From a virus, in IMG/VR virus record IMGVR_UViG_3300032116_000004, positions 248,001 through 312,000 of that record: 64,000 nucleotides of DNA. The stretch is one strand, 5' to 3'. The notes beneath the pieces were generated by a model, which was given only the letters and a program-made list of their open reading frames with translations, was not told the origin of the DNA and made no database searches. Of the stretch, positions 58,263-64,000 are shown one piece after another. The position numbers and the translations under genes were made by a program. Position 1 is the stretch's first letter. Each line of letters starts with the position of its first letter.

Positions 58263-59029
58263 TTGAGTCTCAAGGGTTTGAGTTCGCTGTGCTCACGCAG
58301 TTGTGTGGCATGATCACGTATGGAGTTGAAGATCTCTCTGTCGCAGTTTTGAACAAACTCTTCTATGTGTTCGGGTTCCACCACTATTTCACCATCGGCA
58401 CGGATCATGGAGATCACACCGCTCAGGGCAGACATAGTCATGACCGTGAGTTTCTGGAAGGCCTGTGTGAGCAAGCGTATCTTTTCTTCTTCGGGCAGAT
58501 CGGAATTTGGTAGGCTGTCCAGGATTTTCTGATCCTGGAACTGCTTCATGGAATTGGCGTTGGCCTGTTCATAACTCAGCGGCCGGAAAAATATCTCTAC
58601 GTCGCCGTGTTTGATAGATTCGCTGTAGTCACCGGCTTTGATGTTGTCCAAGACTTGTCGGAGATCTAGGCCAAATGAGTTCTCGTTGTTGCAGTGCGGG
58701 CAGTTGCTTTCAAAATCCATTTCGTGTCCATAACTGGCGATACGGATAGCGATCAACAGTGTGTCAAGATCCATCTGCGGAACATGCCATGCGTTCTTGA
58801 TGGCAGGAATGCAACTCTGGATCACATTGACCAATGCTGATCCATTGAACAATGCATCTGCTGTGCGATAAGTTATTTCATCGATGGCAGTCATGGGATA
58901 CACTGGCAGCTCTCGATTTGGGGGCAGTTCGAGCGAACCTTGAGGGTAGTAGTTTCCATCCGACGGCAGGCGGATGTAAATGGCCGGCTGACGGAAAAAT
59001 TTGCGTAACGGATTAGAGGTTTCTGGCAT
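58181..59029 (-). CDS. 26: Baseplate hub subunit gp26-like
   Basis: 282 residues from the ATG at 59029 (MPETSNPLRKFFRQPAIYIR). The open frame runs on to 59890, but that stretch is antisense to the tape measure gene and is rejected. Typical segments are LPSDGNYYPQGSLELPPN, YPMTAIDEITYRTADALFNG, SCIPAIKNAWHVPQMDLDTL and IRIASYGHEMDFESNCPHC with a second pair (CNGPECQ) near the C-terminus, suggesting a zinc-binding module at CPHC. This is the marine form of gp26, a hub component near the gp5-gp27 core. It is followed by gp51, the usual partner. Confidence 0.85.
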   Translation of the reverse strand: MPETSNPLRKFFRQPAIYIRLPSDGNYYPQGSLELPPNRELPVYPMTAIDEITYRTADALFNGSALVNVIQSCIPAIKNAWHVPQMDLDTLLIAIRIASYGHEMDFESNCPHCNNENSFGLDLRQVLDNIKAGDYSESIKHGDVEIFFRPLSYEQANANSMKQFQDQKILDSLPNSDLPEEEKIRLLTQAFQKLTVMTMSALSGVISMIRADGEIVVEPEHIEEFVQNCDREIFNSIRDHATQLREHSELKPLRLKCNGPECQKEYETPFTLDVSNFFVSAS

Positions 59030-59040
59030 ATTTGGGCACC

Positions 59041-59047
59041 ATAAATA
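59041..59047 (+). promoter_or_regulatory. Late promoter box before the tape measure gene
   Basis: CCATAAATA, i.e. CATAAATA (seven of eight to the late consensus) ending at 59047, 28 bases before the ATG at 59076. It starts the plus-strand head and tail genes at the divergent junction with gp26. Confidence 0.65.
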
Positions 59048-59075
59048 ATTGATACAATACTTATCGGCGTAGATA

Positions 59076-61454
59076 ATGGACGAATCAGAAAAACTAATCA
59101 AGATGATGCAAGAGGCCATGGCGGAATTCCGCAAAAGCGGCAGCAACAGCGCCGAAACCATGGCCAAACTCAACAAGGCCATCAATACCAATACCAAAGC
59201 ACAAGACGAGAATACCAAAGCACAAGACGAGCATACCCAGCAGACCATGAAAGCTGCCGAGGCCATGGAAAAGTTCAAAGACACCACTCGAGCAGTGTTG
59301 TCTGGGTTGGGATCAGCTGCGCAAGGTGCTAGAGACAATCGCGAAGATTTCCGTTCATTAAAACCAGCAGTGGGTGCCGCAGGCACTGCGCTCAAAAACA
59401 TGACCGGTGGACTGGGCACTGCCATAGATGCCCTGGGCCAGGCCGTTTCGGGCATATCGTCATTTGGAATAATGCTGGGTCCCAAGGGTGCGATTGCCAG
59501 CATGATAGGCATGGGCCTTGGTTCAGTGACGTCAGTGATTGGCAAGGCTATCAAGGCACACGGTAAAGATGTAGTAGACGCAGGCACTGCTTTCATGAAC
59601 TTCTCGTTGGACGAAACCCAACGTGTGGTCGGAGCCTTCCAAGAACTCAGCAAGATTGGTGGTGTCACTGGCAACAGTTTCCAAGGACTGCAACAGGCTG
59701 CTCTGGAAACTGGGCTCAGCATGGATTCCTTTGCCCGCGTCATTGCCAAGAACAGCCGAGGTCTGGCCCTTGCAGGTGGATCGGTCACACAGGGCATGCG
59801 AGCAGTGGTGGACATCACCAAGGCCAGCAAAGGATTTGAAGACCAGTTTCTTAAGTTGGGAATTGGCTTTGAAGAACAGCGAGATCTCACAGCACAGTTC
59901 CTGAGTTATCAGCGCACCCAGACAGGAGTCAATCTCCGCGACACTCGCTCACTGGCTGATGCGTCTAAAGAATACATCTTGCAATTGGATCAACTGGCCA
60001 GACTCACAGGCATGAGCCGACAAGAAGTTGCGTCTCGGTTGGAACAACAAAATCGAGAGTTGAAATTTGGCGCTGTGTTGGCTGATGCTGGTAAACGTGG
60101 TAAATCATTTGCAGATGCGATCAGTGGTGCCGCAACAATGTTGGAAGCTAAAGGGTTGAAAACTATGGCCCAAGGTTTCAAAGACAGCTTTGACAATCTA
60201 GGCACTAAAGAAGCACAGTTGTTCTTCCAGGCCACTGGTGGTGCTGGACCAGAACTGGTCAATTTCTTGGAACGCACCGGCGATCTAGCCACGTTCATGG
60301 AACGACTAGGGCAAGCCACAGCCGCAACGTATGAAACCATGGGCGGTACCAAGCAGGAACGCATGGTGGGAGGCCTGGGCACATACTTTGATCCTGTATA
60401 CGCCGAAATGCGCCTTGTGACCAATGGCATCCTTGGAACGGCAGAAGCTATAAATGCCGTGGGTAAAGAGCAAAAAGATGCCAAGAACAATCAAAGTGAC
60501 CTCACAAACACAGTGGTTGGCGCACAAAAATCGCTGAGAAATTTTGCAGTGGGCATAGACAGCGTGGTAGTGCAACAGTTTCCCAAGATGGCAGGTGCTG
60601 TGGGAATGTTTACCGATTCACTGGCCTCTGGTGCCAGCGCACTGGACAAAATATTAGGCACAGGTATCACCAGAGGTGCACCTCCCGGCTCCTACAGTCG
60701 CACCCAGGGAGCGGGGCCGCCTGGAACAGCAGGTGGTCCTCCTGGTAAACCACCCATGACAGGATCAGCTGGACTCATGGGTGCTGCCGCAAAGAATCTC
60801 AATCCTGGCAATCTACGTTTTGCAGGCCAGGACAAAGCCACAGTGGGCACCGGCGGATTTGCCAAATTTGAAACTGTGGACGATGGTCTGGTAGCATTGG
60901 CCCGTCAGTTAGATCTTTACCTGACAGGTAAAAGCCGTAGTGGCAAAAGAGATACCATCTCCAGCATCATTTCGGCTTACGCACCGCCCAATGAAAACGA
61001 CACCAGATTGTATATCGAGCAAATGGCCCGCTTCATGGGCAAAGGTGCTGATGAAGTCCTGCCCAGAGATCCAGCCACCATGGCCAAACTCATGGTAGGT
61101 ATCATTGGCAAGGAAAGCATGGGCGGTCTGGAAAAAGGTTACAACATGCGCGGGGGCATACAGTTTGCTGTGGCCCAGGCGCTGGGCATAGAACCCAGCA
61201 AGGTAGGGAATTTCCAATATGGTGGCATAGCATCTGGTCCAAAGTCGGGATATGCGGCCATGCTACACGGCACAGAAGCAGTGGTTCCCCTGGCTGGCGG
61301 CAGATCCATACCGGTAGAGATGACTGGCATGACTGACACCATGGGCCAACAAGTGACCATGATGGGCGAGCAGTTGAGCCGATTTGATACCATGATTGGT
61401 CTGCTACAGAACAACGTGGACATATCTCGCAAGTTACTGTCAGCAACCCGCTGA
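59076..61454 (+). CDS. Tail tape measure protein (gp29-like) with murein-type domain
   Basis: 792 residues. Residues 1-90 are coiled coil with a duplicated NTKAQDE unit. A Gly/Ala-rich hydrophobic stretch lies at about 115-165 (GIMLGPKGAIASMIGMGLGS). The C-terminus has FQYGGIASGPKSGYAAMLHG then TEAVVPLAGGRSIPVE, the GGIA.GP..GY...LHGTEAVvPL signature of tape measure proteins. Before it, about 570-660, NPGNLRF...GGFAKFETVDDGLVALARQL, then SSIISAYAPPNENDTRLYIE resembles the NPGN-type murein-processing domain of virion proteins (structural protein P5-like). Tape measure proteins set tail length and are ejected on infection. In T4 the counterpart is gp29 (590 residues). Confidence 0.85.
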   Translation: MDESEKLIKMMQEAMAEFRKSGSNSAETMAKLNKAINTNTKAQDENTKAQDEHTQQTMKAAEAMEKFKDTTRAVLSGLGSAAQGARDNREDFRSLKPAVGAAGTALKNMTGGLGTAIDALGQAVSGISSFGIMLGPKGAIASMIGMGLGSVTSVIGKAIKAHGKDVVDAGTAFMNFSLDETQRVVGAFQELSKIGGVTGNSFQGLQQAALETGLSMDSFARVIAKNSRGLALAGGSVTQGMRAVVDITKASKGFEDQFLKLGIGFEEQRDLTAQFLSYQRTQTGVNLRDTRSLADASKEYILQLDQLARLTGMSRQEVASRLEQQNRELKFGAVLADAGKRGKSFADAISGAATMLEAKGLKTMAQGFKDSFDNLGTKEAQLFFQATGGAGPELVNFLERTGDLATFMERLGQATAATYETMGGTKQERMVGGLGTYFDPVYAEMRLVTNGILGTAEAINAVGKEQKDAKNNQSDLTNTVVGAQKSLRNFAVGIDSVVVQQFPKMAGAVGMFTDSLASGASALDKILGTGITRGAPPGSYSRTQGAGPPGTAGGPPGKPPMTGSAGLMGAAAKNLNPGNLRFAGQDKATVGTGGFAKFETVDDGLVALARQLDLYLTGKSRSGKRDTISSIISAYAPPNENDTRLYIEQMARFMGKGADEVLPRDPATMAKLMVGIIGKESMGGLEKGYNMRGGIQFAVAQALGIEPSKVGNFQYGGIASGPKSGYAAMLHGTEAVVPLAGGRSIPVEMTGMTDTMGQQVTMMGEQLSRFDTMIGLLQNNVDISRKLLSATR
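59190..59231 (+). repeat. Perfect 21-base tandem duplication
   Basis: Unit AATACCAAAGCACAAGACGA+G at 59190-59210, repeated at 59211-59231. It duplicates one NTKAQDE heptad in the coiled coil of the tape measure protein, keeping the heptad register. Confidence 0.9.
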
Positions 61455-61460
61455 TAGCGG

Positions 61461-61466
61461 TAAATA
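61461..61466 (+). promoter_or_regulatory. Late promoter-like TAAATA box before gp20
   Basis: GGTAAATATAACACT then ATG. The box ends seven bases before the start codon, just after the tape measure stop, with no Shine-Dalgarno between. Confidence 0.5.
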
Positions 61467-61473
61467 TAACACT

Positions 61474-63255
61474 ATGTCATGGAAAAAATATTTTAAAGTC
61501 GCTGATGTTTCAGGACAGTTCAGCCCAATTTCGGGGCAGGTTCCACGCGGTCCCAGTTATGGCACAGGCTACGGTGTAGACGACAAAGCCCATGCGGAAT
61601 TTGCCTTCCGCAACTATGCCAGCAGACTGCCAGAGGTCTACACTGGCCATCCCAACAGGATGGAACGCTACAATCAATACGAGAACATGGATGGCGATTC
61701 GGAAATCAATGCCTGCCTTGACATCCTAGCCGAATTTTCCACACAGACCTGTGAGGCCAACGACACACCTTTTGAAATAGGTTTCACAGAAACACCCACT
61801 GAGCACGAAGTAGACATCATCAAGAAACAGCTCCAGCAATGGACCAAACTCAACAAGTTTGACAATCGCATGTTCAAGATGTTCCGCAATACTCTGAAGT
61901 ATGGCGATCAAGTGTTTGTGCGTGATCCTGAAACCTTTGAACTCTACTGGGTGGATATGACCAAAGTGGCCCGTGTGATCGTGAACGAAAGCGAAGGCAA
62001 GCGTCCTGAACAGTATGTGATCCGAGACATCAATCCCAATTTCCAATCCATGTCAGTGGCGGCCAAGACCACCAATGACTACAACACACAGCCACCATCG
62101 GGTGGGTATTCAGCACCCTACAACTACACAGCACCCAATGCTCCTAACTCGTCAGGACAGAGTCGATTCCAGCGTTCTGTGAACGAAACCTGCATCGATG
62201 CCAAGCACGTGGTGCATCTCAGCCTGAGCGAAGGTTTGGACTACTATTGGCCATTTGGACAGTCAGTGCTGGAGATGATATTCAAGGTATTCAAGCAAAA
62301 AGAATTGCTGGAAGATGCTATCCTGATCTATCGCATATCTCGTGCGCCAGAACGCAGGATATTCAAAATTGATGTGGGCAACATGCCCAGCCATTTGGCC
62401 ATGCAGTTCGTGGAACGTGTGAAAAATGAAATCCATCAGCGACGTATTCCGTCTAATACAGGTGGTCGTGAAAATATCATGGATACCACATACAATCCGC
62501 TGTCAATCAACGAAGACTACTTCTTTCCGGTCACAGCCGAAGGTCGTGGCTCGGATGTTACTACCCTGCAAGGCGGACAGAATCTAGGCGAGATCGACGA
62601 CTTAAAATATTTCAACAACAAGATGTGCCGCGGTCTGCGTGTGCCGTCATCATATCTACCCACTGGGCCAGATGATTCTGATCGCCCTATGAATGACGGG
62701 CGTGTGGGCACTGCGCTGATACAGGAATATCGTTTCAATCAATACTGCGAGCGTATGCAACGTCAGATCGTGCAGAAACTGGATGACGAGTTCAAGATGT
62801 TCCTGCGCTGGAGAGGTTTCAACATTGACTCTGGCCTGTTCAATATCAAGTTTGCACCGCCACAGAATTTTGCCAGTTATCGCCAGGCTGAACTGGACAC
62901 CACACGGATGACAGCGTTCAGCGGGCTAGAACAGTTGCCCTATTTGAGCAAGAGATTCCTGATGAAACGCTATCTTGGACTGTCTGAAGAAGAGATTGCA
63001 GACAACGAAAAACTATGGAAAGAAGAGCGAGATCAACCCGAACTGAGCACGCAAGGTGGTCAAGATCTGCGTTCAGTAGGCATCAGCCCTGCTGATATCG
63101 AAGCAGACATCACAGCTGGTGAAGAGATCGCAGGTGCCGCAGGTGCACCCGAAGGTGCTGTGGCACCCATGGCTCCAGGCATGGCCGGTGCTCCTGGCGC
63201 TGCCGCAGCTGGCGCAGGACCTGCCGGTGGTGCCGCTCCTGTGCCCACTATCTAA
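61474..63255 (+). CDS. 20: Portal vertex protein gp20
   Basis: 593 residues from the ATG at 61474 (MSWKKYFKVADVSGQFSPIS); the open frame upstream lies inside the tape measure gene. Typical portal segments: NRMERYNQYENMDGDSEINA, LDILAEFSTQ, RDPETFELYWVDMTKVARVI, KHVVHLSLSEGLDYYWPFGQ, LEDAILIYRISRAPERRIFK then IDVGNMPS, and RGLRVPSSYLPTGPDD. The C-terminus is Ala/Pro/Gly-rich. Gp20 forms the dodecameric portal that starts prohead assembly and DNA packaging. This gene is widely used to classify marine T4-like phages, so the full sequence should place the virus well. Confidence 0.96.
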   Translation: MSWKKYFKVADVSGQFSPISGQVPRGPSYGTGYGVDDKAHAEFAFRNYASRLPEVYTGHPNRMERYNQYENMDGDSEINACLDILAEFSTQTCEANDTPFEIGFTETPTEHEVDIIKKQLQQWTKLNKFDNRMFKMFRNTLKYGDQVFVRDPETFELYWVDMTKVARVIVNESEGKRPEQYVIRDINPNFQSMSVAAKTTNDYNTQPPSGGYSAPYNYTAPNAPNSSGQSRFQRSVNETCIDAKHVVHLSLSEGLDYYWPFGQSVLEMIFKVFKQKELLEDAILIYRISRAPERRIFKIDVGNMPSHLAMQFVERVKNEIHQRRIPSNTGGRENIMDTTYNPLSINEDYFFPVTAEGRGSDVTTLQGGQNLGEIDDLKYFNNKMCRGLRVPSSYLPTGPDDSDRPMNDGRVGTALIQEYRFNQYCERMQRQIVQKLDDEFKMFLRWRGFNIDSGLFNIKFAPPQNFASYRQAELDTTRMTAFSGLEQLPYLSKRFLMKRYLGLSEEEIADNEKLWKEERDQPELSTQGGQDLRSVGISPADIEADITAGEEIAGAAGAPEGAVAPMAPGMAGAPGAAAAGAGPAGGAAPVPTI

Positions 63256-63261
63256 TAAATA
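63256..63261 (+). promoter_or_regulatory. Late promoter-like TAAATACT box after gp20
   Basis: TAATAAATACTGCC then ATG. ATAAATACT is a near-full late consensus; it lies right after the gp20 stop and five bases before the next start. Confidence 0.55.
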
Positions 63262-63266
63262 CTGCC

Positions 63267-63485
63267 ATGAACCTCTTTGAATTTTTCCACAAAGATCCTG
63301 CTGGTTACCAAGATCTTGCTGATGACAACAGCCAACCTCAGTTGGGCAAACTGCGCAAGACCAAACTCACGCTCAAGCAGATCAACAAACTGCGTCGCAT
63401 GAACGATGTGCGGTCATACGAATACAAAGAAAAACTCCGAGATATCCGCAAGCAATATCAGCCTCCGGCCGCTCCGGCCCTGTAG
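63267..63485 (+). CDS. Small prohead-region protein (72 aa)
   Basis: MNLFEFFHKDPAGYQDLADD at the start, LRKTKLTLKQINKLRRMNDV in the middle and YKEKLRDIRKQYQPPAAPAL at the end. It is basic and helical, and sits between portal and core-protein genes, as do short conserved proteins of marine T4-like phages. It may belong to the prohead core (a gp68 place) but no clear similarity to T4 gp68 is visible. No Shine-Dalgarno; a TAAATACT box abuts the start. Confidence 0.75.
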   Translation: MNLFEFFHKDPAGYQDLADDNSQPQLGKLRKTKLTLKQINKLRRMNDVRSYEYKEKLRDIRKQYQPPAAPAL

Positions 63486-63562
63486 AACCGGTCTTATCTC
63501 GGTTTCACAGTCATTTTCTACCACTTTTACCCCATAAACCGCATAGATTTAGGTGTGTGTCG

Positions 63563-63568
63563 TAAATA
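63563..63568 (+). promoter_or_regulatory. Late promoter-like TAAATA box of the gp67-like gene
   Basis: CGTAAATATC at 63561-63570, 31 bases before the ATG at 63600, with a strong GGAGG in between. The 114 bases from 63486 to 63599 otherwise hold a weak AACCG/CGGTT hairpin and no gene. Confidence 0.45.
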
Positions 63569-63599
63569 TCACACAGAGCCATAACATTGGAGGAACCTC

Positions 63600-64000
63600 A
63601 TGAACAAATTTGAACAGCTCATTGAATTCGTTATCAATGACGAAGAGCAGAAAGCCCGCGATCTTTTCCATGAGATCGTAGTAGAAAAAAGCCGTGCCAT
63701 CTATGAAGACTTGATGGCCGAAGAAGAAATTGAAGAAGCCAAAGACGAAGAAGAACTCGACGAAGCCAAGGACAAAGACGAAGAAGAACTCGACGAAGCC
63801 AAGGACGAAATGGAAGAGTCTGATTCTTTGGAAGAAGACAGCGATGACGCCATGGGCCGTATGGATCAATACGATGAAACCATGGGCGGTGATCAAGCAG
63901 ATCAACTGATCGACGAAATCGAAGTGGAAGAAGAAGGTCTTTCCATGGAAGGTGAAGGCGAAGAAGAGGCTGCTGATGATCTAGAAGATCGCGTTGTAGA
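63600..64000 (+). CDS. 67: Prohead core protein gp67-like (3' partial)
   Basis: The frame runs off the right edge; 133 codons are visible. It opens MNKFEQLIEFVINDEEQKAR, DLFHEIVVEKSRAIYEDLM, then a very acidic Glu/Asp-rich region. T4 gp67 has the same plan: a short helical head (xxARxLFxEA.....I..) followed by an acidic tail. GGAGG six bases before the ATG fixes the start. Gp67 is part of the scaffold core and is cut by the gp21 protease; protease, scaffold and capsid genes should follow outside the window. A perfect 33-base duplication lies in the acidic part. Confidence 0.8.
   Translation, partial: MNKFEQLIEFVINDEEQKARDLFHEIVVEKSRAIYEDLMAEEEIEEAKDEEELDEAKDKDEEELDEAKDEMEESDSLEEDSDDAMGRMDQYDETMGGDQADQLIDEIEVEEEGLSMEGEGEEEAADDLEDRVV
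63741..63806 (+). repeat. Perfect 33-base tandem duplication in the gp67-like gene
   Basis: Two identical units at 63741-63773 and 63774-63806, each encoding KDEEELDEAKD. The preceding bases (EEEIEEA) look like a third, decayed copy. Being a multiple of three it lengthens the acidic tail by 11 residues without a shift. Confidence 0.92.

Noticed and set aside
59030-59890. N-terminal extension of the gp26 frame
   Set aside because: It is antisense to the tape measure gene and has no resemblance to gp26; the family start MPETSNPLRKFF is at 59029.
1-64000. CRISPR array or insertion sequence
   Set aside because: No regularly spaced direct repeats, transposase motif or terminal inverted repeats were seen; the only tandem repeats are the coding ones listed.

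Overview
The window is a piece of a tailed, contractile (T4-like) myovirus genome, most probably a marine one. This rests on recognisable T4-type genes: baseplate wedge gp6, gp25 and gp53, hub gp5, gp26 and gp51, portal gp20, a gp67-like prohead core protein, a tape measure protein, late sigma factor gp55, and recombination nuclease gp46/gp47. No rRNA, tRNA, integrase, CRISPR or photosynthesis gene was seen, and the host cannot be named from the window.

Layout. (1) 1-19448 is an accessory modification island. Apart from the first gene (a glycine-amidinotransferase-like enzyme on the + strand), it is one head-to-tail minus-strand block of overlapping genes running from 19448 down to 801. It holds a NodU/TobZ-type carbamoyltransferase, a 33-residue basic peptide, five twitch/SPASM-type radical SAM proteins (four in tandem), a GDP-sugar block (gmd-like, fcl-like, GHMP kinase, cupin), three paralogues of a fucosyltransferase-like TEKTxKP family, and three GT-A-like glycosyltransferases. 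(2) 19449-19519 holds a strong hairpin terminator and a promoter-like sequence that separate the island from the structural operon. (3) 19520-48428, minus strand, is the tail and baseplate operon, dominated by a 14.5-kb gene for a 4,835-residue structural protein that contains a seven-blade FG-GAP-like propeller. (4) 48489-56260, plus strand, starts at a consensus sigma-70 promoter and carries gp55, then gp47 and gp46 interleaved with three more radical SAM loci (one split into two ORFs), and ends with a SegE-like GIY-YIG endonuclease. (5) 56261-56693 is a convergent non-coding stretch full of inverted repeats. (6) 56694-59029, minus strand, holds three small conserved genes plus gp51 and gp26. 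(7) 59076-64000, plus strand, holds the tape measure protein, portal gp20, a 72-residue protein and the start of the gp67-like core protein, which runs off the window.

How it fits together. A sigma-70 promoter would make gp55. Gp55 would then drive late transcription from the TAAATA-type boxes (T4 late promoter core) found in front of structural genes on both strands. The accessory island and the radical SAM genes scattered among the recombination genes look like equipment for modifying a glycan, peptide or nucleic acid. The chemistries that can be inferred are amidino transfer, carbamoyl transfer, radical chemistry, GDP-deoxysugar synthesis and glycosyl transfer. Their shared target is not known and is the main open question.
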